Shown here: in pieces, positions 7,981 through 15,460 of the stretch
How the letters are laid out: every line of letters begins with the position of its first letter
Numbering within the stretch: position 1 is the stretch's first letter
Assembly (NCBI RefSeq): GCF_000212355.1
Contig: NC_015496.1
Location: 3,256,001-3,320,000 of the forward strand
Length of the DNA stretch: 64,000 nt
DNA from: Dokdonia sp. 4H-3-7-5
GTDB taxonomy: Bacteria > Bacteroidota > Bacteroidia > Flavobacteriales > Flavobacteriaceae
Reading direction: 5' to 3'
Made by a program: the position numbers and the translations under genes
The notes under the pieces: model-generated
What the model saw: the letters and a program-made list of their open reading frames with translations, nothing else
What the model was told of the DNA's origin: nothing
Databases searched by the model: none

Positions 7981-8485
7981 TTTAAAGAAAAATAGAAAGC
8001 CTGGATATTTTTTTAAATGGCTATCCATAATTATCATTTTTTTCACTTTATCATTAAGCTTAAGCGCAGTCGTTGTTAATAAAGAGATTGAGGCAAATAA
8101 TGAACATATAATGATTCCTTTATCAAATTATCTAGGATCGTATCATTTAGACGCTGAGATCAATGAAATTGATATTGATTTCATTTTAGATACAGGAGCT
8201 AGCGAATCAATAATTTCTAATAACATAATGGCTCAAATACAAAGAGTATCAAATGATAACATCACACATCTAGAAAAGAGCTATTACATATTAGCCGATG
8301 GTTCGCAGGTTTATTGTGACAGAATAAATATCAAAACAATGAAAATTGGAAATCACATTATACAAAACGTGATTTTTGGAATAATGCCTAATGAGACTGA
8401 TAATTTATTAGGGAAAAATGTATTGGATAAATACAAAAGATGGTCTGTAAATAAAAACTTAAATGAGTTAACACTAGTCGAGTAA
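7973..8485 (+). CDS. Membrane-anchored retropepsin-like aspartic protease
   Basis: The 170-residue protein has an N-terminal anchor (about 15-37: FFKWLSIIIIFFTLSLSLSAVVV) and a single retropepsin-type domain. IDFILDTGASESIIS holds the catalytic DTGAS motif and NLLGKNVLDKYKRW the C-terminal hydrophobic-Gly loop (usual LLGxxxL). Members with one domain act as homodimers. It probably works on the periplasmic face. Its start lies inside the RDD-like gene, so the two are likely made together. Substrate unknown. Confidence 0.75.
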   Translation: MADLKKNRKPGYFFKWLSIIIIFFTLSLSLSAVVVNKEIEANNEHIMIPLSNYLGSYHLDAEINEIDIDFILDTGASESIISNNIMAQIQRVSNDNITHLEKSYYILADGSQVYCDRINIKTMKIGNHIIQNVIFGIMPNETDNLLGKNVLDKYKRWSVNKNLNELTLVE

Positions 8486-8545
8486 TTATTTCAAAGCTTG
8501 TTTAAAACAGAGCGATTCTCCGATAAAAATAGCTTATTCAATAGT

Positions 8546-8579
8546 AAAATTTAAAAATTGGGCTTTGGTTTCATCTGAA
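8546..8579 (+). repeat. 34-bp intergenic element, copy 1
   Basis: This segment begins AAAATTTAAA and contains GGCTT...GTTT.ATC.GAA. It matches 10061-10094 at 28 of 34 positions without gaps. Each copy follows an accessory gene (7973-8485 and 8655-9935). Confidence 0.55.
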
Positions 8580-8654
8580 TTTAAATAGCTAATCTACGAT
8601 CTACTAGACATATAAAAAATCGTTGACAATAATATTAACAAAAGAAATATATTA

Positions 8655-9935
8655 ATGATAAATTATGCTATTGAAAATTTAAAAGAACAGATATTTCATT
8701 CAAAAACTAAAGAATACTTTGAAGAAGTAATACAAACTTTTTACACTGATTGTTATAGGTCTTCTGTTGTGATGCTTTATTCTGTTGTTATTTGTGATCT
8801 TGTTTTTAAACTTGAAGATTTAAGAGATGTTTATGCTGACGTTGTGGCCAAAAAAATCCTTCTTGAAATTGAAAAAATTCAAATAGAAAACCCAAAATCA
8901 TCAGATTGGGAGAATAAACTAGTTGATTTAATAGGTCAAAGAACCTCAATGCTTGAATTTTCAGATATTGAAAATATAAATCAATTACAAAAACATAGAC
9001 ATCTATCTGCCCATCCAGTATTAAAACAGACATCAATTCTATTCAAACCTAGTAAAGACAATGTAAAATCTCACATTCGAAATATGTTAGAAGGTGTTTT
9101 AATAAAACCACCTATTCTATCTAAAAAAATATTTAACGAGTTAATCGTTGACATAGCAGAAAATCAATACCGATTTTCAGATAATAAGGAGTTAGAAAGG
9201 TTCTTAAAAGCTAAATATTTCAAAAATTTAAGACAGGAATCACTGAACGACATATTTAAAAAGCTTTGGAAGTTCGTTTTCAAAACTGACAATGATGATT
9301 GTAAAAATAATCGAGAAATTAATTTTAGAACACTTGAAATAATTATATCTATTAATATTATTGAAATTATTAGAGCTATAAAAAATGAAGAAAGTCATTA
9401 TGACAATATTTTAAGAGGAGAGCCTACCGAATACTTAATTAAATTGCTCTTTAAATTTCCTAAAATTTATAAATCATTAAGTGATCTAAATCAAGCATTT
9501 GTAGAATTTGAAATCAAAAACTCGTTTGATTTTATATTATTAAGCTGGTTTACTTATGACTCATTTTCGGAATACATTCTTGATGTTACCAACCAATATA
9601 AAGAAGCTTCGTCATTTATAATTAATCATAATTATTTAAAAATGGTTGAAGATTTGGCAAAAGATTATAATTTGAAAAAAGAATTTTTAGATTTATGTAT
9701 CGTTATTTTTTCTAAAAGTAAATCGTTTGATAATTCTGACAATAATTTCTGGTATGGAATTGAAACATATTTAGACGATTTTACAAATGAACAGTTGGTT
9801 TCAATTGTAGAGGCTATAAACAACAATTATCAAATTCATAAAAGAAATGCAACGTCTCGTGATAGTAGAATAATAAAAGAAATCCTAGACCGAAAACATC
9901 CAACATTTGACTATTCAAAATATCATAACTTTTAA
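8655..9935 (+). CDS. HEPN-like protein, candidate RNase
   Basis: The 426-residue, AT-rich protein has an N-terminal helical region (FYTDCYRSSVVMLYSVVICDLV, about 30-52) followed by KHRHLSAHP, where R115 and H120 form the Rx4H motif of HEPN RNases. The rest is predicted all-helical with no recognised domain. HEPN proteins act as RNA-cleaving effectors in toxin-antitoxin, abortive-infection and other defence systems. The position immediately upstream of a retron fits a defence role, but no antitoxin partner is visible next to it. The HEPN call rests on motif and helical context only. Confidence 0.5.
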   Translation: MINYAIENLKEQIFHSKTKEYFEEVIQTFYTDCYRSSVVMLYSVVICDLVFKLEDLRDVYADVVAKKILLEIEKIQIENPKSSDWENKLVDLIGQRTSMLEFSDIENINQLQKHRHLSAHPVLKQTSILFKPSKDNVKSHIRNMLEGVLIKPPILSKKIFNELIVDIAENQYRFSDNKELERFLKAKYFKNLRQESLNDIFKKLWKFVFKTDNDDCKNNREINFRTLEIIISINIIEIIRAIKNEESHYDNILRGEPTEYLIKLLFKFPKIYKSLSDLNQAFVEFEIKNSFDFILLSWFTYDSFSEYILDVTNQYKEASSFIINHNYLKMVEDLAKDYNLKKEFLDLCIVIFSKSKSFDNSDNNFWYGIETYLDDFTNEQLVSIVEAINNNYQIHKRNATSRDSRIIKEILDRKHPTFDYSKYHNF

Positions 9936-10147
9936 CAAATACTATTGCTGACACCGAATATTAACATAGCGCGAGTCTTTGCTAACAAGAATGTTCGGGC
10001 ATTTTTAGAAATTCGCTAAATTTTGAAATTTAGCTGATTGAGAAAAAAAATATAATAAGAAAAATTTAAAGATTCGGCTTGTGTTTAATCCGAAACGATA
10101 GCGTCTTTTTAGCACGCTACGTTTCATTTACAAAACCGTTGTAGGTA
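9936..10147. other. Structured spacer between the HEPN-like gene and the retron operon
   Basis: The spacer holds a 9-bp hairpin (GCTAAATTT 10015-10023 / AAATTTAGC 10026-10034), the 34-bp element, and a 12-bp hairpin (arms 10092-10104 and 10114-10125) with a single bulged A at 10098. No gene is visible. Bulged hairpins next to a repeated sequence recall recombination-site architecture such as integron attC, but no integrase is present in the window. Confidence 0.5.
10061..10094 (+). repeat. 34-bp intergenic element, copy 2
   Basis: Counterpart of 8546-8579. It runs directly into the bulged hairpin at 10092-10125 in front of the retron operon. Confidence 0.55.
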
Positions 10148-11011
10148 ATGCAAATTACTCATATGAAGAAAATAAAAAAAGAAGATTATAATAAAATAAC
10201 CAACCTTTATATGAGACAAAATTGGCTAATGGGCAAACAAGATGAACTTCTTGAATTAGTAGATTTTTGCGAGAAAAAGGAAAGTAAAGATTTAGTATTC
10301 TCTTTACTTGATAGGTTTAATTATCTAAATAATGAAACATTACTTGTTTTGCTAAACAGTATCTGTGAATATATAATTGATACTGCAAAATTCAAGGCTG
10401 AACGAACCCAACTTTTAGCAATGACTTGGGACGATGAAGCTGATAGCGGACAAAAAGTTTTAGATTTAATAAAAATGCCTCTATTCCAAAAAGAATGGAA
10501 AGGATTTAAAACTGTCAATAGAGTTGGCAAGAGTGGTAAATATGTAAAAAAAGGAAGAACTCAAATAGTGTTGATTGATGAATTTATTGGGAGTGGACAA
10601 ACCTTAAGGGGAAGAATAGATTATTTAAAAAAGAACATTCCGGATGATTTTGAAATAATAACTTGTTTTATAGCTGGTACAAAAGATACAGTGGAAAAAC
10701 TGGAAAAAGAAGGCATTAGTGTTTTCTGTGCTCTTCAGCTTGATAAAGGTATTTCTGAATTTTATAAAAATGATGATTTAGATAGGGCTGAAGATTTAAT
10801 GCTTGACCTAGAACTAAAATTAGCCCAATGGATTAATGAAAAAGAATTATATAAATATTCTTTCGGATATGGTAATGCCGAAGCTTTGTATACAATGGAA
10901 GGTTGTAATGGAAATACCCCAAATTCAGTTTTTCCTATATTTTGGTGGTTATTCAATGTAAAAGAGCAAAAGAGAAGAACATTATTAACAAGATATGAAA
11001 CAGGATTTTAA
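10148..11011 (+). CDS. Retron accessory effector, phosphoribosyltransferase-like
   Basis: The 287-residue protein carries the 13-residue PRPP-binding loop of PRTases, IVLIDEFIGSGQT (140-152): hydrophobics, the acidic pair D144-E145, then a Gly/Ser/Thr-rich turn. The N-terminal third is helical. In the retron class with PRTase and winged-helix partners (type III of the Mestre scheme, as I recall) this would be the toxic effector held in check by the RT-msDNA complex. Catalytic activity is not proven: such domains can be nucleotide-binding without transferase function. The second Met (ATG 10163) is an alternative start. The next gene begins 2 nt after the stop. Confidence 0.75.
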   Translation: MQITHMKKIKKEDYNKITNLYMRQNWLMGKQDELLELVDFCEKKESKDLVFSLLDRFNYLNNETLLVLLNSICEYIIDTAKFKAERTQLLAMTWDDEADSGQKVLDLIKMPLFQKEWKGFKTVNRVGKSGKYVKKGRTQIVLIDEFIGSGQTLRGRIDYLKKNIPDDFEIITCFIAGTKDTVEKLEKEGISVFCALQLDKGISEFYKNDDLDRAEDLMLDLELKLAQWINEKELYKYSFGYGNAEALYTMEGCNGNTPNSVFPIFWWLFNVKEQKRRTLLTRYETGF

Positions 11012-11013
11012 TT

Positions 11014-11358
11014 ATGGAACTTGAAAATAAAATATTAAAAGATTTATTTGAAAGCATCGATGGTCTTTACGCCTATACCTTCTATTCAAGATATAAAATT
11101 GAACCAGACGAAATAATAAAATTCATTTCAAAATATCAAGAAAAGGGAGTTGTGACTTTTGACGACAATAAAATAAACTTGTCAAAAGAAGGTAGAGAGA
11201 TAATTTTGAAACAACAATTTCAGCCTAAAACGGCAGGAAATAAATTTGCTAATATTCCAAAAGAATTTTTAGCTAGTAAATTAAAAATAAATGAACCATA
11301 TTTGCCAAACATAAATGATGTTTCGGCAGATATTTTATTAAATAAAAAGGTGGTATAG
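11014..11358 (+). CDS. Retron accessory winged-helix protein
   Basis: The 114-residue protein has an N-terminal winged-helix fold: helices KILKDLFESIDGLYAYTFYSRY and EPDEIIKFISKYQEKG, then a hairpin wing VVTFDDNKINLSKEGREIIL. The C-terminal 40 residues look unstructured. It lies between the PRTase-like effector and the retron RNA. The order PRTase, winged helix, RNA, RT is the typical composition of one retron class. It may bind msDNA or bridge effector and RT (inference). The last 18 nt of the gene contain arm a1 of the retron RNA, so mRNA and ncRNA sequence overlap here. Confidence 0.7.
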   Translation: MELENKILKDLFESIDGLYAYTFYSRYKIEPDEIIKFISKYQEKGVVTFDDNKINLSKEGREIILKQQFQPKTAGNKFANIPKEFLASKLKINEPYLPNINDVSADILLNKKVV

Positions 11359-11574
11359 AAACTAGCATTAAGGAAGTGTAGTCGCTTCCGAAGGTTAAGG
11401 CTAATTTTAACCTTGAGCATAACAAATGAATGAAAAATTCATTTGTTATGCTCGCGAACTGGGCAGAGCCCAGATTCGCGCACACAAACTAATGTTTTGT
11501 GTCGCGAACAACACAAAACATTAGTTTGTGTGAAAGCTGAAGAATAGAAAGTAGTTCTCACCACCTTTTTTATT
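11341..11574 (+). ncRNA. Retron msr-msd RNA
   Basis: Arms a1 (11341-11354) and a2 (11560-11574) pair as AATAAAAAGGTGGT with ACCACCTTTTTTATT, leaving one unpaired base. Between them are hairpins 11372-11389 (5 bp, 8-nt loop), 11391-11414 (8 bp, 8-nt loop), 11415-11453 (17 bp, 5-nt loop GAAAA), 11454-11479 (10 bp, one bulged A) and 11481-11532 (22 bp perfect, 8-nt loop). The first two resemble msr stem-loops and the last is the likely msd hairpin. The G at 11365 in CTAGC is the best candidate for the branching guanosine. The exact msr/msd boundary cannot be set by eye. Confidence 0.85.
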
Positions 11575-11583
11575 AAAATTATT

Positions 11584-12603
11584 ATGTCGAATAAAGAAAC
11601 ATTTAATAAATGGCAGTCTTACCTTGAATCTAGAAGAGTGCAAGAAGATGTAAAAGAACAATATCTATCTTACATCAGAATTCTATTAGATAAAAATGTA
11701 CCTATTATTTTTACTTTTGACCACTTAAGTCTTTTACTTGGTAGGTCAAAAAATTATCTTGCATCAGTTGTGAACTCACCTGACAATCATTATCGTGAAT
11801 TTAAAATTAAAAAAAGAAGCGGTGGATTCAGAAAAATAACCACACCTTTTCCAGCTCTTCTTGAAATGCAATATTGGATTTACAATAATATATTAAAGAA
11901 AATACCAATACACTCTTCTGCACACGGTTTTACACATAAAAAATCTATAATTACAAATTCTAAAATCCACGCTGGAGAAAATCATCTTTTAAAAATTGAT
12001 TTAAAAGATTTTTTTCCTAATATTGATATAAATAGAATAATTTTTATTTTTAAAGAGTTAGGATATCCAAATATAATAGCCTTCTATTTAGCTCAAATAT
12101 GTTGTTTTGACGGAACACTACCTCAAGGTGCACCAACTAGTCCTATTTTAAGTAATATAGTTACTAGAAGATTTGACAAAAGATTAATTCATTTAGCTAA
12201 AAAATTTAATTTAAAATATACTCGTTATGCTGATGACTTGACATTTTCTGGCTCAACGATTTCAGCAATCTTTATATCTTATGTAAATGATATTGTGATT
12301 GATGAAGGGTTTGTAATAAATGATTCCAAGACTAGATTGTATCAAAAAAAAAGCAAAAGGATAGTAACTGGTATTTCTGTGATAGAAAAAGAAATAAAAA
12401 TACCACGAAACTATAAAAGAGATTTAAAGCAAGAATTACATTACATCTTTAAATTTGGTTTGAAATCTCATATGTCAAAAAACAAAATAAGAAAAGCTAA
12501 TTATTTATTTGTGATTTTAGGTAAGGTAAACTTTTGGTTATCTGTTGAACCTAAAAACGAATATGCATTAGAGGCAAAAACAAAACTGAAAGAACTGATA
12601 TAA
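11584..12603 (+). CDS. Retron reverse transcriptase
   Basis: The 339-residue RT makes msDNA by copying part of the RNA encoded immediately upstream. Motifs are: KIDLKDFFPNID (137-148, catalytic Asp in motif A), PQGAPTSPILSN (180-191), YTRYADDLTFSG (212-223, catalytic YADD), the retron-type SAHGF (112-116, NAxxH-like region) and RIVTG (259-263, the VTG motif used for template recognition). There is no maturase, endonuclease or fused effector domain, so it is not a group II intron RT, and no template/variable repeat pair was seen. The start lies 9 nt after arm a2. Bacterial retrons of this layout act in anti-phage defence; the phage target is unknown. Confidence 0.93.
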   Translation: MSNKETFNKWQSYLESRRVQEDVKEQYLSYIRILLDKNVPIIFTFDHLSLLLGRSKNYLASVVNSPDNHYREFKIKKRSGGFRKITTPFPALLEMQYWIYNNILKKIPIHSSAHGFTHKKSIITNSKIHAGENHLLKIDLKDFFPNIDINRIIFIFKELGYPNIIAFYLAQICCFDGTLPQGAPTSPILSNIVTRRFDKRLIHLAKKFNLKYTRYADDLTFSGSTISAIFISYVNDIVIDEGFVINDSKTRLYQKKSKRIVTGISVIEKEIKIPRNYKRDLKQELHYIFKFGLKSHMSKNKIRKANYLFVILGKVNFWLSVEPKNEYALEAKTKLKELI

Positions 12604-12700
12604 GCACTACTTATAACAAAGAACTGAGTTAGAAATAAGCCTACTCCTACCCTTCCACTCCTCTACAAAACCATTACATCACAATCTTAAAACCATCCTC

Positions 12701-13738
12701 TTGAGAATTTTCATTATTATTGTATCGGTGTTCTTGGTGTCTGTTTCTTGTAGGAATGACAAGACTGCAACAGAAGTTGATAGTTTTACCCTATCAGTAC
12801 AAGCCAAAAATTTTCCTGACAGCACTAAAGTTGTTCTTTACAATAGAGATATTGATAAGGATATAGACTCAGCTTTTGTGGTTAATGAACGTTTTGACTT
12901 TTCTGGAACAGTAGCGCTACCATCGCTTTCTTATTTGAACTTTTATGATAAAAACGGTAAGCCACTAGAACCTTATATTTTTTTCTTTTTAGAAAATACC
13001 AATATGTCCGTTACAGGAGAGTACTCAGACTTCCTTAATGCAAAAGTAACAGGCTCTGAGCAAACAGATCTATATACCGTATATAACGCTATATCCCAAG
13101 ACAACGATACATCAAATAGGTTTCAAAAAGAAGTAGACTTCCTCTACGCTAATGCCAATAGCCAAATGGCCTTGACGGAACTACTATACAAGAAAAAACA
13201 AATCTCAAAAGATAGCTTGTTATTCTTTTATGAGAAATTAGATACAATCAATACAAACTCAATAAAGGGTCAGGAGTTACTGACCTATGCAAAAGCGATT
13301 GATATCCAAGCTGGAGATAGATTTAGAGACATCAAAGGGGCAGATCTAGAAGGCAAACAACACAAAATCTCTGACTATGCTGGAAAAGTAATTTTATTAG
13401 ATTTCTGGGCAGCTGGTTGTCGTCCTTGCCGTTTACAAAACAAAAAGGAGTTTCCTGAGTTAATTAAAAAATTTAGCAAAGACGATTTAGTTCTCATAAG
13501 TTATTCCCTTGACACTGATAAAAAGAGCTGGAAACAATCAAGCGAAAAGGATAATATCAATTGGCTTAATATTTCCGATTTACAAGGAATGAAAGGTGAT
13601 AATGTTTCAAAATATGCCGTTACCGCTATTCCTAATAGCTTTTTAATTAATCAAGAAGGTATTATCGTAAGATCATTCATAGGCTTTACTGAAGGCACAA
13701 ACACGATTGAAAAAGAGATTAATAAGCTTTTGGAGTAG
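12701..13738 (+). CDS. TlpA-type thioredoxin lipoprotein with DUF4369-like domain
   Basis: The 345-residue protein starts with TTG and has a lipoprotein signal (lipobox SVSC, Cys17), an N-terminal beta domain (about 27-115) like the DUF4369 region common in Bacteroidetes, and a C-terminal thioredoxin domain (about 205-345) with LLDFWAAGCRPC. C240 and C243 form the redox pair, so the usual WC is replaced by GC but both cysteines are kept. It probably acts as a periplasmic disulfide reductase. It sits alone between the retron and the toxin-antitoxin pair. Confidence 0.83.
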   Translation: MRIFIIIVSVFLVSVSCRNDKTATEVDSFTLSVQAKNFPDSTKVVLYNRDIDKDIDSAFVVNERFDFSGTVALPSLSYLNFYDKNGKPLEPYIFFFLENTNMSVTGEYSDFLNAKVTGSEQTDLYTVYNAISQDNDTSNRFQKEVDFLYANANSQMALTELLYKKKQISKDSLLFFYEKLDTINTNSIKGQELLTYAKAIDIQAGDRFRDIKGADLEGKQHKISDYAGKVILLDFWAAGCRPCRLQNKKEFPELIKKFSKDDLVLISYSLDTDKKSWKQSSEKDNINWLNISDLQGMKGDNVSKYAVTAIPNSFLINQEGIIVRSFIGFTEGTNTIEKEINKLLE

Positions 13739-13800
13739 AACGAAACTTATTTTTTGTGTACTAGGCTGTTTTCCAAACTATAAGATACTCTAAAAAAAAC

Positions 13801-13825
13801 AAAAGTTATCATTTTGGTAACTTTT
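13801..13825. promoter_or_regulatory. Inverted repeat, candidate HigA operator
   Basis: AAAAGTTA (13801-13808) and TAACTTTT (13818-13825) form 8-bp arms with a 9-bp spacer immediately upstream of the candidate -7 box of higBA. This is a position where antitoxin autorepression would block polymerase. Confidence 0.45.
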
Positions 13826-13829
13826 TTAA

Positions 13830-13837
13830 TATATTTG
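13830..13837 (+). promoter_or_regulatory. Candidate -7 element of higBA
   Basis: TATATTTG matches TAnnTTTG and lies 17 bp upstream of the GTG start of the toxin gene. Confidence 0.5.
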
Positions 13838-13853
13838 CGTCAAATACATTGAA

Positions 13854-14147
13854 GTGAAAATATTTTCGAGAGGAACATTACGAGATTTTTGGGAAAAACA
13901 TGGTAATTGCGAATTACAATTGAAGTCGTGGTATCGTGAAACTGAAAATTCAAATTGGTCAAATATCAACGAACTCAAATCGGAATATCCAACAGCTAGT
14001 ATTTTGAAAGACAATCGGATTGTTTTTAATATTAAAGGAAATGATTACCGACTCATTGTAAAATTTAATTTTGAATACCAACTTGCATGGATTCGTTTTA
14101 TAGGAACGCACGCTGAATATGACAAAATTAACGCAAACGAAATTTAA
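13854..14147 (+). CDS. higB: HigB-type toxin (mRNA interferase)
   Basis: The 97-residue protein of the HigB family has the family pattern TLRDFWEKHGNCELQLKSWYRETENSNW, then NRIVFNIKGNDYRLIVKFNFEYQLAWIRFIGTHAEYDKI. HigB toxins cut mRNA on the ribosome. It starts with GTG, is compact and stops one base before the antitoxin ATG. Toxin-first order is typical for hig modules. It lies in the palindrome-free accessory stretch, as expected for a mobile module. Confidence 0.85.
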   Translation: MKIFSRGTLRDFWEKHGNCELQLKSWYRETENSNWSNINELKSEYPTASILKDNRIVFNIKGNDYRLIVKFNFEYQLAWIRFIGTHAEYDKINANEI

Positions 14148-14148
14148 G

Positions 14149-14505
14149 ATGAATATAAAACCTATTAGAAACGAAGCAGATTACAAAAAGGCTCTTGAAC
14201 GTTTAGAAATCCTCTTTGATGCAACAATGGGAACTGAAGAAGGCGACGAACTAGAGATTCTTTCCATTGTCATTGACAACTACGAAAAAGAGAATTTTCC
14301 GATTGGAATGCCTGACCCAATTTCAGCCATTAATTTTAGAATGGAACAGATGGGATTGAAACAAAAGGATTTAGTGGAAATGATTGGTTTCAAAAGTCGA
14401 GTGAGTGAAATAATGAATAAAAAGCGTAAGCTCACTTTGGAAATGATAAGAAACCTAAACACTACATTACACATCCCAACCGACGTACTTATCCAGGATT
14501 ATTGA
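14149..14505 (+). CDS. higA: HigA-type antitoxin, XRE-family helix-turn-helix
   Basis: The 118-residue protein has an N-terminal helical part (MNIKPIRNEADYKKALERLEILFDA...) and a C-terminal HTH: RMEQMGLKQKDLVEMIGFKSRVSEIMNKKRKLT. It neutralises the preceding toxin and probably represses the operon at the inverted repeat 13801-13825. The frame is open to an ATG at 14119 inside the toxin gene, but the ATG at 14149, one base after the toxin stop, gives the normal HigA N terminus. Confidence 0.85.
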   Translation: MNIKPIRNEADYKKALERLEILFDATMGTEEGDELEILSIVIDNYEKENFPIGMPDPISAINFRMEQMGLKQKDLVEMIGFKSRVSEIMNKKRKLTLEMIRNLNTTLHIPTDVLIQDY

Positions 14506-14528
14506 GAAATCTTAAAGGAAACACACCA

Positions 14529-15389
14529 ATGAAAAAACTACTACTTCCCCTACTCCTAGTTGGAATTCTTATTGCAGGATGCAATCCGGCTACAGAGAAA
14601 ACAAATACGCTACAAGAGTTCTTCAGTTATACTGAGAATGGCGAGACCTTAATCAGTGCGCATCGCGGTGGTAAGAGTTATGCAGGCTACCCTGAGAACT
14701 GCTTAGAAACCATGAAATACATCAAAGAGTCTATTCCAAACGCGTTGTTTGAAATTGACGTGGCAAGTAGTGAAGACGATGTTTTATTTCTTATGCATGA
14801 CAGTTCGCTGGAAAGAACAACAACAGGCTCTGGAAGAGTAGATCAAAAAGATTGGGCAACACTCTCACAACTCCACCTCAAAGATGATTTTAACACCATT
14901 ACTAATTATAAAATCCCATTATTTAAGGATGTGTTAGACTGGGCAAAAAAGGAAAACGCCATCCTCACGGTTGACATTAAGCGCAGCGTTGATCCAGAAC
15001 TTGTACTTCGTTTTATAGAGGACAACGATGCCTTAGCGCAATCGATGATTATTACTTACTCTATGGAGACGGCACAGCAACTTTACAAGTTAAATCCTGA
15101 GGTTGTACTTTCTGTTAGCATTAGAAATATGAAAGAGTTTGATACAGCTGCTAGCTCTGGCATTCCATGGGAAAATATGGTCGCTTTTACGGGAACCATA
15201 GAATCAGATCCATCATTGTATGCCAAATTACATGAAAAGGGAGTGATGTGTATGCTAGGAACTCTAGGTAACCTTGATAAAAAAGCCAAAACAAGAGGCG
15301 ATGTACTCTATAAAGAATGGACAAAGCTTGGCATAGACGTCTTTGCAACCGATAGACCACTTGAAGTGCAAAAAGCACTTTCAAATTAG
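14529..15389 (+). CDS. Glycerophosphodiester phosphodiesterase family lipoprotein
   Basis: The 286-residue protein has a lipobox LIAGC (Cys18) and a GDPD TIM barrel. H45-R46 (SAHRGG), E57-N58, E75 and D77 (FEIDV), and H90-D91 (MHDSSLERTT) are the expected catalytic and metal-binding residues. It hydrolyses glycerophosphodiesters to glycerol-3-phosphate and an alcohol, presumably at the outer membrane or periplasm. An in-frame ATG at 14502 would extend the antitoxin-overlapping end and displace the signal peptide, so 14529 is chosen. Base composition is closer to the core genome. Confidence 0.87.
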   Translation: MKKLLLPLLLVGILIAGCNPATEKTNTLQEFFSYTENGETLISAHRGGKSYAGYPENCLETMKYIKESIPNALFEIDVASSEDDVLFLMHDSSLERTTTGSGRVDQKDWATLSQLHLKDDFNTITNYKIPLFKDVLDWAKKENAILTVDIKRSVDPELVLRFIEDNDALAQSMIITYSMETAQQLYKLNPEVVLSVSIRNMKEFDTAASSGIPWENMVAFTGTIESDPSLYAKLHEKGVMCMLGTLGNLDKKAKTRGDVLYKEWTKLGIDVFATDRPLEVQKALSN

Positions 15390-15460
15390 CAAATCAACCA
15401 GCAACACCTAGTATTAAAATAACCCAGTAACAGCATTTACGACCTTAGATTACCACACTC

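Noticed and set aside
11584-12603. RT as a group II intron or diversity-generating retroelement enzyme
   Set aside because: No maturase or endonuclease domain, no template/variable repeat pair nearby, and the VTG motif plus a1/a2 RNA fit a retron.
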